41,308 bases of DNA from Paenibacillus marchantiophytorum (GTDB lineage Bacteria > Bacillota > Bacilli > Paenibacillales > NBRC-103111), in NCBI RefSeq assembly GCF_014640555.1, contig NZ_BMHE01000057.1, positions 1 to 41,308 on the forward strand. Direction: 5' to 3'. The position numbers and the translations under genes are program-made. Numbering within the stretch: the stretch's first letter is position 1; each line of letters begins with the position of its first letter. Positions 1 through 8,003 of the stretch are shown here, piece after piece. Under the pieces are notes generated by a model. It was not told where the DNA came from and did no database searches. It worked only from the letters and a program-made list of their open reading frames with translations.

Positions 1-120
1 TGTCTGTAACTCGACCTTAGGGGTTTTTTTGTGTTTTGTCCAGAAAAATACATCATTTAATTACATATTTAGGAATATATTCTAACGAAATATTCATGTT
101 AGGTTTTTTGCAAAGCTTCT
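1..120. repeat. Left copy of 120-bp inverted end repeat
   Basis: This segment is the reverse complement of 41185-41304 with a single mismatch, near position 46. It holds no open frame, is AT-rich, and contains a G4T7 run. At base 121 it joins directly to the right half of the dispersed palindromic repeat. It could be the end of an insertion sequence whose body lies outside the window, or a shared assembly overlap at a contig end. The sequence does not decide between these. Confidence 0.85.
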
Positions 121-220
121 GGAAATAAGACCCTGTAGTTCCGCTATCCCCCTCGCATCCCTACTTTTTGCCTAATTAGCGTCCTCTAGTTCCCTTATTA
201 GGTTTTGCCGCTAAGTGTCG
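121..220 (+). repeat. Dispersed palindromic repeat, copy A (right half only)
   Basis: The motif GACCCTGTAGTTCCGCTAT is followed about 35 bases on by TAGCGTCCTCTAGTTCCCTT. Both match the right half of the complete copies at 13436-13655 and 28305-28524. The left half is missing and is replaced by the 120-bp end repeat, so this copy was interrupted or rearranged. Confidence 0.8.
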
Positions 221-378
221 GCGACACCGCGTGCCCTGGAATTGCGCGCGATGGGAAAATCAGGGCCGCAAAGTTGCTTTTCTTATTGTCCCCTCAGAGT
301 TAATAAAGATTTAAGAATTGGTTCACAAGCGTTTCATTTTTGCTGACTAAGATGTAGTTGTAAGCCCATTATTCAAAG
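221..378. other. Non-coding gap before the secreted protein gene
   Basis: I see no gene in this stretch. It contains a GC-rich segment followed by AT-rich DNA that probably holds the promoter of the 460-1380 gene, but no convincing -35/-10 pair can be assigned. Confidence 0.5.
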
Positions 379-442
379 GAGACTTTGAGCTACACTCAAA
401 GATCCCAAAGCGGAGAGACTTAGAGCTACACTCAAAGATCCC
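379..442 (+). repeat. Tandem 28-bp leader repeat with hairpins
   Basis: Two near-identical 28-base copies (379-406 and 415-442) lie just upstream of the ribosome site of the 460 gene. Each contains a small inverted repeat. Copy 1 has CTTTGAG-CTACA-CTCAAAG (383-401, perfect 7-bp stem). Copy 2 (419-437) has one mismatch. In the transcript they would form two successive stem-loops, or they could be a double operator. Their function is unknown. Confidence 0.7.
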
Positions 443-459
443 TATATTAGGAGGAAATC

Positions 460-1380
460 ATGAAAAAGAAATGGTTGATGTTAGGCGGCGCTGTTGGGAT
501 TAGCAGTATTGTTATGGTGACGACTGGGTTTAGTGCATTGGCGAGTACTTCGGGTTATGATGCTTACAAATCTGCGCTCAAGAACACGAAAACTGTCCAA
601 AACGTAGCCGTGCAGGCAGCAGCAGCTTTGCAAGATAACGGGAATGTGCTGGCAAGTGCAAACGGGAGTTTTAAAGTGAGTCTGGATTCGAAAACAGCAA
701 GCGGCAACGCAGATGTGTTGGCCAATGGGACTCAGCAATCGTTAAGCTTCTATAAGCAAGATAATCAAACCGTACTTAAATCCAACGCCAGCGATGTGTA
801 CTTCGTCAAACAGGAGGGCGACAAGAAGCACAAAACCGAGAAAAAGCTGAATGAAACTGAAATTCCGCAGCAAGTGGAAACGGTGATTGACGCTTTAGTC
901 GGGAATTTGAAGGATTATGTAGCGGTTGATACGAAAACGGATGGCACCAAAGAAATTTCCATTCAACTCGATAATGCTCAAATTCCTACTGTGGTGAATG
1001 CTCTTGCTCCAATCGCCATTAAAGAAGCTTCCAAGGACGAACATGACGGCAAGCAGAAAAATGCAGCTGGGCAAGCTGTGGCGACCCCTTTTAATGAAGA
1101 TTTCTTGAAAAATGCAGCGCCACAGCTGACACAAGATATCAAAATTGAAAAGGTTTCGATTAAGGCGTCGATTAATGCTGATAATTACATTTCTCATCAA
1201 GAAGCGGACTTAACCGTATCCGGTAAAGACGATAGCGGCGCAGCGCATCAAGTGACGCTTCACCTTCAAGCAGATTTGTCCGGTTATAACCAGACAACAC
1301 CGGACACCGTTGATCTAACTGGTAAAACCGTACAAAACTTGAAGCATGATCGTCATGGAAATCACGACGAGAACGAATAA
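460..1380 (+). CDS. Secreted protein of unknown function
   Basis: A 306-residue protein with a clear Sec signal peptide: a KKK start, a hydrophobic core at residues 6-25, and an Ala-Leu-Ala-Ser cleavage region near residue 29. The mature part is rich in Lys, Asp, Asn, Thr and Gln and ends in a charged His/Asp/Glu tail. It has no cysteine, no membrane segment and no catalytic motif that I recognise. Alternating strand-like segments suggest a beta-rich fold such as the LolA/LppX type, but that is only an impression. The start follows AGGAGG by six bases. It is read in the same direction as the ABC transporter and two-component genes downstream, separated from them by a strong hairpin, so a link with that envelope operon is possible but unproven. 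Confidence 0.8.
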   Translation: MKKKWLMLGGAVGISSIVMVTTGFSALASTSGYDAYKSALKNTKTVQNVAVQAAAALQDNGNVLASANGSFKVSLDSKTASGNADVLANGTQQSLSFYKQDNQTVLKSNASDVYFVKQEGDKKHKTEKKLNETEIPQQVETVIDALVGNLKDYVAVDTKTDGTKEISIQLDNAQIPTVVNALAPIAIKEASKDEHDGKQKNAAGQAVATPFNEDFLKNAAPQLTQDIKIEKVSIKASINADNYISHQEADLTVSGKDDSGAAHQVTLHLQADLSGYNQTTPDTVDLTGKTVQNLKHDRHGNHDENE

Positions 1381-1410
1381 ATAAAGCTTAACGCAGTTAC
1401 TAGTATGCAA

Positions 1411-1442
1411 GCAGACAGGCTTCTCAATTCAAGCCTGTCTGC
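1411..1442 (+). terminator. Hairpin between secreted protein and ABC genes
   Basis: A perfect 12-bp stem (GCAGACAGGCTT/AAGCCTGTCTGC) with an 8-base loop lies just after the stop of the 460 gene. The following bases (TGTTTATG) are a poor T-tract, so it may act as a weak terminator, an attenuator or a 3' stabiliser rather than a full stop before the ABC operon. Confidence 0.6.
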
Positions 1443-1466
1443 TGTTTATGAACGGGGGGAATCGAT

Positions 1467-2204
1467 ATGACGATTATCTTGGAAACATCTCATTTGAGTA
1501 AGGAATATGGGAATAAACGCGGCATCCGGGATATGAACATCCAGTTGCATGCCGGCGATGTATATGGTTTGTTGGGGCCTAACGGCGCAGGGAAGACAAC
1601 GTTTCTTAAATTAATTACGGGCTTAATTCGCCCGGATCAAGGTGCGATCTCCTTGTTTAATTATCAGCTTCCCGAACAATTCGAAGCGGGTATGCAGCAT
1701 GTCGGCAGCATGATTGAATCTGCTGATTTCCACGAGTTTCTTGGCGCGTGGCAGTATTTGGAGCTTGTTGCTCGTTTCTATCCGACCGTCACGAAGAAGC
1801 GTATGGAAGAAGTTTTGGAACTTGTAGGCTTAATCAAAGTACGCAAGGAAAAGATCAAAGGCTTCTCGACAGGGATGAAACAGAAATTAGCGCTTGCCGC
1901 GGCAATATTGCCAGAACCGAAATTGGTCATTCTGGATGAGCCTACGAATGGGCTTGATATTGAAGGAACGGTGATGTTCCGGAAACTGATTAAGCAGTTG
2001 TCTACGGAGAAAGGGACGTCCTTCTTAATTTCAAGTCATATGATCCATGAACTGGAACAGCTCTGTAATCGAGTGGGGATTGTGGCAGATGGGCAATTGA
2101 AAAAGGAAGGGTACGTAACTGAATTATTGAAAAACAATCAATCCTTAGAACAATTCTATATCGATGAGCTTGAGCTCTCAAAGGAGGACAGGGAAAGTGC
2201 GTAG
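1467..2204 (+). CDS. ABC transporter ATP-binding protein, BcrA-like
   Basis: A 245-residue ATPase that would power the permease encoded next. Walker A is GPNGAGKTT at residues 37-45, the signature region reads FSTGMKQK near residue 136, and Walker B/D-loop (LVILDEPTNGLD) lies near residue 155. A switch His follows in SSHMIHELE. The FSTGM signature and the short length fit the BcrA/NatA-type ABC-2 exporters often linked to bacitracin resistance or antimicrobial-peptide export. The start is preceded by GGGGGAAT. The 3' end overlaps the start of the permease gene by eight bases, implying translational coupling. The substrate cannot be told from sequence. Confidence 0.88.
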   Translation: MTIILETSHLSKEYGNKRGIRDMNIQLHAGDVYGLLGPNGAGKTTFLKLITGLIRPDQGAISLFNYQLPEQFEAGMQHVGSMIESADFHEFLGAWQYLELVARFYPTVTKKRMEEVLELVGLIKVRKEKIKGFSTGMKQKLALAAAILPEPKLVILDEPTNGLDIEGTVMFRKLIKQLSTEKGTSFLISSHMIHELEQLCNRVGIVADGQLKKEGYVTELLKNNQSLEQFYIDELELSKEDRESA

Positions 2205-2943
2205 ATGGCGACCTGGTTACTTAAATGAACTTTATTTATTGTTGTATCGGAAGAAAGTCGTAATGTTTGCTATTTTTTCAGCTATATTACCTATCTTGCT
2301 CGTTATTTCACTTCATGCTTTACAGCCTGTTTTTGGACTCATTGCGGTTAGCCAGTCGTTTCCAATTGAGATGCTGTCGATCTACACAAGTATTTGGATT
2401 CCGCTTTTTATTTTAACCATTATCAGTGATTTGTTTCCCAATGAACTGGCTTCCAAAACACGGAAACTTGCGCTGCTTCGCCCGAATTCCCGGTTTCAAG
2501 TATTTGGAACGAAAGTGGCCGCACTTGGCACGGGGATAGCTGGCATACTCATCGTACTGGGCATCGTTACGTTCATTTGTAATCTATTTACCGGTACATC
2601 CGCTAATTTCTCAGAGACGGCGGCTATGATGAAAGCTTATCTGGCAGCCTTTGTTTCCATGATCGCTTTGTCAGCTTTATTCGTATTCGTCTCGCAGTTC
2701 TTCAAAAGTGCCAGCAGTTTTATGGTGTTTTCACTCGTTTTCTATGCTGCTGCCAAAGTTGCGCCGTTCTTGCTGAGCTCGATTGCATCATTTTCCCCTA
2801 TATCCTATACAGACTGGCATATGTTATGGTTAAGTCAGACAGTATCGGCTGGTAAATTATTGACGACATCTCTTTTTCTGGTATCTAGTTGTATGTTGTT
2901 CATGGCGCTGGGTTACTATAAATTTGATAGAAAAGAAGTATAA
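2197..2943 (+). CDS. ABC-2 type permease, BcrB-like
   Basis: A 248-residue membrane protein with about six hydrophobic segments, the usual size of ABC-2 permeases paired with BcrA-like ATPases. I chose the GTG at 2197 because AAAGGAGG (2180-2187) sits nine bases before it. An in-frame ATG at 2164 has no ribosome site and lies inside the ATPase gene. The N-terminus starts with a short basic stretch (RRWR) before the first membrane segment, as expected for a cytoplasmic start. It overlaps the ATPase gene and is followed 14 bases later by a sensor kinase, which suggests a transporter sensed and controlled by the adjacent two-component pair. Confidence 0.82.
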   Translation: MRRWRPGYLNELYLLLYRKKVVMFAIFSAILPILLVISLHALQPVFGLIAVSQSFPIEMLSIYTSIWIPLFILTIISDLFPNELASKTRKLALLRPNSRFQVFGTKVAALGTGIAGILIVLGIVTFICNLFTGTSANFSETAAMMKAYLAAFVSMIALSALFVFVSQFFKSASSFMVFSLVFYAAAKVAPFLLSSIASFSPISYTDWHMLWLSQTVSAGKLLTTSLFLVSSCMLFMALGYYKFDRKEV

Positions 2944-2957
2944 AACGGGGTCTTCAC

Positions 2958-4436
2958 ATGTCTATTCGTCTAAAGTTATTGTTATCGTACGCGGCAATGT
3001 TGATCATTCCACTTGTTATGATGATCATCACGGCGATGCTGCTCCTTGTTGTATTTCGGGGCGATTTCCAGAGCATTCGTGATCAATTGAGCTCGGGTGT
3101 CGGAATGTTTGAGAATCAGAATGTGGAACATACGTTCAAGGAAATGGTAAGAACCTCACAGAAAAATCCGAGCATTCTAGCCGATTTGACTTATATAGCC
3201 GATATAGATCAAGAACTTCAAGCGAGTAACTCAAAGCTTGTTATACGTAGAGACAATACGCTCATATATACTTCGCCCACTTTAATTGATTCGGAAGTGC
3301 TGCAGCAGCTGCCAGTATTCAAGCAGCATGACCACCCGGAACGCGGAAGTGCCAAGCGCTTTGGGAAAGAATTGCTTGAAATCAATTCGTTTGATTTTTA
3401 TTTTGCGGACCAACAACCTGGCAGTGTGTTTATTATTACAACGGTGAATCCGTTAGTTAACTTTATACAAAAGTTTTTTCCTATCTTGTTCGTTACGTTG
3501 CTTATTATTTTGATTCTAACGCACACCTTATTAACTTATTTTGTTTCGAAAAGTATCATTTCACCGCTTAAAAAATTGAAAAACGCGATGAAAAGAATGC
3601 AAGCCGGGGATCTTGATTTCCCAGTCCAGATCACAAGTACAGATGAAATCGGACAGCTAAGCATCGCCTTTGAACAAATGCGCAAACAATTGCAAGAATC
3701 CATACAAACTCAAGTTCAGTATGAAGACAATCGCAAAGAGCTCATTTCCAACATCTCTCATGATATCCGGACTCCGCTGACAGCCATTAGAGGCTATGTA
3801 GACGGATTAGGCGACGGTATTGCTGATACCGCGGATAAACGCCAAAAGTATATCGAAATTATTTCGTCCAAAGCGGAAGAGATGGATCATTTGATCGATG
3901 AATTATTTTTGTACTCCAAGTTGGATTTGAAACGAATTCCCTTCAACTTTGAAATTGTGAACTTCGCTTCCTTTTTAGCCGATTGGTCGGATGAACTTGA
4001 TTTTGAACTCAGTAAGAAAGGCGTCCATTTTAAATCTGATGTCACCATTCACGAGATGACCTTAGTGTCCATTGATCGGGATAAAATGAGGCGTGTTTTT
4101 TCTAACATTATGGATAATTGCTTGAAATATATGAACAAAACCGAGAAATACATCACGCTGCAGGCCAAGATAACCGGAGCGAGCGTCGTGATTGCTATTA
4201 CGGATAATGGAGCAGGCATGGATGCCGACGCGCTTCCTCATATCTTTGATCGTTTTTACCGCGCAGACCCGTCCAGGAACAGCAATAGTGGGGGAAGCGG
4301 TCTAGGTTTAGCAATCTCCAAACAAATGATAGAAGGGCATGGAGGGACAATCCGTGCAAGCAGCAAGAAGGAAGAGTGGACTTGTATTACCATAAATTTG
4401 CCGCAGAAGCGGGACAAAGATGGTGGGAAAGAATGA
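2958..4436 (+). CDS. Membrane sensor histidine kinase
   Basis: A 492-residue kinase. The first membrane segment (residues about 7-30) and second (about 173-197) flank an extracytoplasmic sensor region of about 140 residues. A HAMP linker follows (residues about 198-250), then the HisKA domain with the H-box SHDIRTPL (phospho-acceptor His268) and a HATPase_c domain with N (NIMDNCLKY), G1 (DNGAGMD), F (FDRFYRAD) and G2 (GSGLGLAI) boxes. All catalytic boxes are intact. It presumably phosphorylates the regulator that overlaps its stop by four bases. The full-size periplasmic loop differs from BceS-type intramembrane sensors, which lack one, so it may sense its ligand directly rather than through the transporter. 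Confidence 0.9.
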   Translation: MSIRLKLLLSYAAMLIIPLVMMIITAMLLLVVFRGDFQSIRDQLSSGVGMFENQNVEHTFKEMVRTSQKNPSILADLTYIADIDQELQASNSKLVIRRDNTLIYTSPTLIDSEVLQQLPVFKQHDHPERGSAKRFGKELLEINSFDFYFADQQPGSVFIITTVNPLVNFIQKFFPILFVTLLIILILTHTLLTYFVSKSIISPLKKLKNAMKRMQAGDLDFPVQITSTDEIGQLSIAFEQMRKQLQESIQTQVQYEDNRKELISNISHDIRTPLTAIRGYVDGLGDGIADTADKRQKYIEIISSKAEEMDHLIDELFLYSKLDLKRIPFNFEIVNFASFLADWSDELDFELSKKGVHFKSDVTIHEMTLVSIDRDKMRRVFSNIMDNCLKYMNKTEKYITLQAKITGASVVIAITDNGAGMDADALPHIFDRFYRADPSRNSNSGGSGLGLAISKQMIEGHGGTIRASSKKEEWTCITINLPQKRDKDGGKE

Positions 4437-5119
4437 AACAAATACTCATTGTGGAAGATGAACAATTGATTGCAGAACTTGAACGAGATTACTTGGAAGT
4501 TAGCGGCTACAAGGTTGATATTGCGATGGACGGCGAACAAGGTCTGAAACTCGCTCTGCGTGGCGTGTATGATCTGATTCTACTGGACGTCATGCTTCCC
4601 TTATTAAACGGATTTGAAGTATGCAAGCAAATTCGCGAGCATCATCAGATTCCGATCTTGATGGTCACAGCGAAAAAAGAGGATATTGATGTTATTCGTG
4701 GGCTTGGGTTAGGTGCTGATGACTACATTACGAAGCCGTTCAAACCCGGTGAGCTGGTAGCAAGGGTTAAAGCTCACTTAGCACGTTATGAGCGTTTAAT
4801 AGGAACCAAAGAGCAGAAAGATGAAATTCGTATTCAAGGTCTCTTCATTGATAATGCTTCACGCCGCGTGTTCGTACATGAGCAAGAAATCAATCTGACA
4901 ACGAAAGAATTCGAGCTGCTCATCTTTCTGGCGACGAATCCGAACCGCGTGTTTAGCAAGGATCATATCTTTGAACGGATCTGGGGATTCGATGCGATGG
5001 GAGATGCCCAGACTGTTACGGTTCATATTCGTAAATTAAGAGAAAAAATGGAGATAGATCCCTCCAACTCTCAATATATAGAAACAGTATGGGGAGCAGG
5101 TTATCGGTTTCGAGTTTAA
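4433..5119 (+). CDS. OmpR-family response regulator
   Basis: A 228-residue regulator with a receiver domain (Asp8-9 region EDE, phospho-acceptor Asp52 in LLDVMLP, Thr in MVTAKK, Lys in YITKPF) and a C-terminal winged helix (TTKEFELLIFLA, VHIRKLREK). The start is the ATG of an ATGA overlap with the kinase stop, preceded by GGTGGGAAAG. The open frame extends further upstream, but only inside the kinase gene. It is probably the partner of the kinase and likely controls the ABC transporter genes in the same run. Confidence 0.92.
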   Translation: MKQILIVEDEQLIAELERDYLEVSGYKVDIAMDGEQGLKLALRGVYDLILLDVMLPLLNGFEVCKQIREHHQIPILMVTAKKEDIDVIRGLGLGADDYITKPFKPGELVARVKAHLARYERLIGTKEQKDEIRIQGLFIDNASRRVFVHEQEINLTTKEFELLIFLATNPNRVFSKDHIFERIWGFDAMGDAQTVTVHIRKLREKMEIDPSNSQYIETVWGAGYRFRV

Positions 5120-5150
5120 AAAGGGAATGTTGAAAGGTGGTATTTATCAG

Positions 5151-6269
5151 ATGACGGTTAATCCACGTGTGTTAATTCTTACGGCTAGCTATGGGAATGG
5201 ACATCTGCAGGCTTCTAGAGCTTTGCAACAGCAGTTCTATCGCCAAGGGATAGAGCAGGTGAAAATTGTTAACCTGATGAAGGAAGGCCATCCTGTTATT
5301 CATTCGATTACAACCTCGTTAATTAGCAAAAGTACAAAGAGTTCACGCATAGGAATCGACTATTATGGCTGGAGCTATTACTTGACACGCGAGACTAAGC
5401 AAACGGCATTATTTCAGAAATCAATGACCTTTCTAGGGCAAAAGAAGCTCAAAGAGATTATTCTCCAAGAGCGGCCGGATTTCGTTGTCAACACCTTTCC
5501 ATTCGGCGCATCGCCGCAAGTATGCAGTTCAATGGGGATCCCAAACTATACAGTTTTGACGGACTACGCGTTGCATGCGAGTTGGCTGCACCCGAACGTG
5601 GATCATTATTATGTGGCAACAGAAGAATTGAAGCAGCAAATTATTTTTAAAGGATTTAGCAAAGACAGCGTTGAGGTGAGCGGAATCCCGTTGCGACAAG
5701 AATTCACGAATGCGAGCATTCGTCAACGCAACCCAGAACAGAAGAGTATTCTGATTATGGCTTCTGACAGCGGCATGGCCTCTTATATGGAGGAGATGCT
5801 GCATAAGCTGATCCAGTTAGAGAACTGCCGGATCGTTGTGATCTGTGGCCGGAATGAGAAATTAAAACATCGACTTGAAGCAGAGTTTGCCACGAATAGG
5901 AGTATAACCATTCTTGGGTTTGTTGATAATGTTCATGAGTGGATGTCTCAAGCTACCTGTCTAGTAACGAAAGCTGGCGGCTTAACGTTGACAGAGGCGA
6001 TCGTCTTACGAGTACCTATTTTTATTTATAAACCCTATGGCGGTCAAGAGAAAGAAAATGCGCTATATTTGGCAAGCCGCGGGATGGCTGCTATTTCCAA
6101 AAGTATAGATGAATTATCGGAGAGTATGGCGTATCTCATCAACCACCCAAGCCTACATGAAGTAATTAGGGAACGTATGCAAACATTACAGCGAAGCCAT
6201 GCAGCTGCCCATATCGTCAATGACATGCTGCTTAAATGGAGTAATCAACGGATGGAAGCGCTGATTTAG
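5151..6269 (+). CDS. UgtP/MGDG-synthase-like glycosyltransferase
   Basis: A 372-residue GT-B enzyme. The N-terminal motif ILTASYGNGHLQASRAL matches the MGDG synthase/UgtP family, which transfers sugar from a UDP-sugar to diacylglycerol. The C-terminal half contains the nucleotide-binding stretch with GFVDNVHEWMSQA and KAGGLTLTEA. The likely role is glycolipid synthesis at the inner face of the membrane, or a related lipid-sugar transfer. The start at 5151 has AAAGGTGG ten bases upstream. An ATG at 5127 lacks spacing for its own site. It follows the regulator gene by 31 bases and is likely part of the same operon, which fits an envelope-adaptation role. Confidence 0.85.
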   Translation: MTVNPRVLILTASYGNGHLQASRALQQQFYRQGIEQVKIVNLMKEGHPVIHSITTSLISKSTKSSRIGIDYYGWSYYLTRETKQTALFQKSMTFLGQKKLKEIILQERPDFVVNTFPFGASPQVCSSMGIPNYTVLTDYALHASWLHPNVDHYYVATEELKQQIIFKGFSKDSVEVSGIPLRQEFTNASIRQRNPEQKSILIMASDSGMASYMEEMLHKLIQLENCRIVVICGRNEKLKHRLEAEFATNRSITILGFVDNVHEWMSQATCLVTKAGGLTLTEAIVLRVPIFIYKPYGGQEKENALYLASRGMAAISKSIDELSESMAYLINHPSLHEVIRERMQTLQRSHAAAHIVNDMLLKWSNQRMEALI

Positions 6270-6282
6270 AGGAGGTATTCAT

Positions 6283-6456
6283 ATGTATGAGAATTTAGAT
6301 GATTTTTTGCAACGGATGGATGAACTGGAAGATGAGGTGAATCAGCTTATTCTTCAATCCAATTTAACAGCGGCAGAAAAGAAATTTATCTTCGATCATA
6401 TCCTGGTTATTCCTCGGAAAATGGAAGAGCCTGAAGCAGGCAAAGCTATTTCATGA
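6283..6456 (+). CDS. 57-residue acidic protein of unknown function
   Basis: A short open frame 13 bases after the glycosyltransferase stop, with a strong GAGGAGG ribosome site seven bases before the ATG. The protein starts MYENLDDFLQRMDELEDEV. It is rich in Glu, Asp and Leu in a heptad-like pattern over the first 30 residues, so a short helical or coiled-coil protein is likely. It has no membrane segment and no cysteine. A textbook terminator follows at once, making this the last gene of the operon. I do not recognise the family. Confidence 0.7.
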   Translation: MYENLDDFLQRMDELEDEVNQLILQSNLTAAEKKFIFDHILVIPRKMEEPEAGKAIS

Positions 6457-6464
6457 TGAGCATG

Positions 6465-6498
6465 AAAACCTCCTTGATTTATGGAAGGAGGTTTTTTT
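6465..6498 (+). terminator. Rho-independent terminator of the ABC/two-component operon
   Basis: A perfect 11-bp stem (AAAACCTCCTT/AAGGAGGTTTT) with a 9-base loop runs into a stretch of seven T. It lies nine bases after the stop of the 57-residue gene. Confidence 0.92.
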
Positions 6499-6659
6499 AT
6501 TTCCTCATGGGACGATAGCCGGGTTTCCTTTAGGGGCTTGTTTTTTTATTGCGAGAAAAGAGAAGGGGAGAACAATTGATGGACAAGAATAATAGTTGAG
6601 TTAACTAAATTGACATGAACTAATTTTGTGATTGTCCGATACTCTGTGAATATACAATA

Positions 6660-6673
6660 TGAAAACGCTACCT
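6660..6673 (+). promoter_or_regulatory. cre-like catabolite control site
   Basis: TGAAAACGCTACCT matches the Bacillus CcpA consensus TGWAANCGNTNWCA at all but two fixed positions. It sits about 35 bases upstream of the -35 box at 6707. Glucose control of the asparaginase/sugar-transport operon is inferred from this. Confidence 0.5.
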
Positions 6674-6706
6674 GATAGAATACATAACACAAAAAACGAA
6701 AAACGA

Positions 6707-6735
6707 TTGACAACGACTAGGAACCTTGTTAATAT
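6707..6735 (+). promoter_or_regulatory. Sigma-A promoter of the asparaginase/ABC operon
   Basis: TTGACA (6707-6712), 17 bases, then TAATAT (6730-6735). This near-consensus promoter lies about 175 bases upstream of the asparaginase start, which leaves a long leader. Confidence 0.75.
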
Positions 6736-6760
6736 TTAATTATTAACATCAATGGAATAA
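6728..6760 (+). promoter_or_regulatory. Probable ROK repressor operator overlapping the -10
   Basis: GTTAATA-N6-TATTAAC (6728-6747) is a perfect palindrome that covers the -10 box. After five bases it is followed by TGGAATAA (6753-6760). The same arrangement recurs at 11916-11949 before the ROK gene in the same register to its -10, so both are probably bound by that repressor. Confidence 0.65.
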
Positions 6761-6837
6761 TTACATGAGGATTACAGCATTTTTAGTCGGATTATCTTGA
6801 TTTTATTCTTGTTTCATTGATTTTTTATGGAATTTGG

Positions 6838-6857
6838 TAACTTCTGTGGAATAATTA
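6838..6857 (+). promoter_or_regulatory. Partial second operator (TAAC-N5-TGGAATAATTA)
   Basis: TAAC, five bases, then TGGAATAATTA repeats the right half of the 6728-6760 site with the same internal spacing. The left palindrome arm is missing. It lies in the leader 53 bases before the asparaginase start and may be an auxiliary repressor site. Confidence 0.45.
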
Positions 6858-6909
6858 TCCCCACAACAACATTAGATCTTGAAATTAAGTGCAAAGAGGG
6901 GAAGAAGAA

Positions 6910-7914
6910 ATGAATAAAACATTAGTTGAAGAGTATCGTGGATGTACATTAGAATGCGTGCATAGCGGGCATATATGCGGAGTTTCCATCTCGGGTTCTG
7001 TTAAGTACGCAGTGGGGGATGTAGAATCATTAACCTACTTAAGGTCATCCGGAAAACCATTTCAAGCTATTCCTGTTATTAGGCAAGGCGCGGATAGAAA
7101 GTTTGGCCTTTCTGATAAAGAAACGGCTATTATGATCGGGTCCCATCGTGCGGAGACCTTCCATGTTGAGGCATTGGAATCCATGCTTACTAAGATTGGA
7201 GTGGGAGAGGAAGCACTTGTTTGTCACCCCACTTACCCCTTAAGTGTACCTGCTTCAGAAGCCATGCTTAGAGCGCAGAAGCCTAAACGTTCAATTTATC
7301 ATAATTGTTCTGGAAAGCATCTTGGCATTCTTGCTTTGTGCAAAACAATGGGATATCCGACCGAAGGCTACTTTGAACCTGACCATCCGGCTCAAATCGA
7401 GATCGTAGACACGCTCGCTTACTTATCTGAGTGTCCAAGAGAACACATCCACATAGGTACAGACGGTTGCGGTTTTCCGGTGTTCGCTATTCCTCTTAAG
7501 CATTTAGCGACTGCCTTCCTGAAGCTAGCCTGTCCAGAGGTGATTGAAGATCTTGAAATTCGATCCGCTGTGATTCGAATAACCGCTCTTATGAACGAGC
7601 ATTATGAGATGATTGCCGGTTCAGATCGAATTTGCTCAAGCCTACTTATGGATCCCAATATTGTTGCTAAGGGCGGAGCTAAAGGCGTGTACTGCTTTGG
7701 ATTGAAAAAAGAAAAGCTAGGTTTCGCGCTTAAAGTGATGGATGGTTCTGAGGACGAGTGGCCTATCATTACGGCATCCATCCTTGAGCAGATTGGTTAT
7801 AGCAACCAAGAGACGATTGATCGTATGTATCAACTCACGCCAACTGACATTACGAACGATAATAAGGAAATTATCGGAACGAACAAAGCCGTGTTTACCT
7901 TAGAATCCATATAG
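6910..7914 (+). CDS. Class 3 (asparaginase II, ReAV-like) L-asparaginase
   Basis: A 334-residue protein of the asparaginase II family, whose studied member is the Rhizobium etli inducible enzyme ReAV. It hydrolyses the side-chain amide of asparagine to aspartate and ammonia in the cytoplasm. The residues used by ReAV can be aligned: the two Ser-Lys pairs are Ser46-Lys49 (RSSGKP) and Ser78 (GSHR) with Lys258, and the zinc ligands are Cys133, Lys136 (NCSGKH) and Cys187 (DGCGFP). All are present, so it should be active. The ATG at 6910 follows AGAGGGG by eight bases; an upstream in-frame GTG has no site. It is the first gene of an operon with a sugar-type ABC importer and CutC, so the natural substrate may be an Asn-sugar conjugate or similar amide rather than free asparagine. 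That last point is inference. Confidence 0.85.
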   Translation: MNKTLVEEYRGCTLECVHSGHICGVSISGSVKYAVGDVESLTYLRSSGKPFQAIPVIRQGADRKFGLSDKETAIMIGSHRAETFHVEALESMLTKIGVGEEALVCHPTYPLSVPASEAMLRAQKPKRSIYHNCSGKHLGILALCKTMGYPTEGYFEPDHPAQIEIVDTLAYLSECPREHIHIGTDGCGFPVFAIPLKHLATAFLKLACPEVIEDLEIRSAVIRITALMNEHYEMIAGSDRICSSLLMDPNIVAKGGAKGVYCFGLKKEKLGFALKVMDGSEDEWPIITASILEQIGYSNQETIDRMYQLTPTDITNDNKEIIGTNKAVFTLESI

Positions 7915-8003
7915 AAACCCAGGCTTAGTTACTAAATGATGTTGAGGAAAATATCTTCAGCAAGATTTTATAACATAGATCATATTACAGGAGGGGTTAT
8001 AAA

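Noticed and set aside
221..300. Possible riboswitch in the GC-rich leader before the 460 gene
   Set aside because: I could not match it to any aptamer consensus that I know and saw no convincing nested helices.
6600..6643. TTGACA at 6610 as a promoter
   Set aside because: No -10 hexamer occurs at 16-18 bases. The pair at 6707-6735 is far better.
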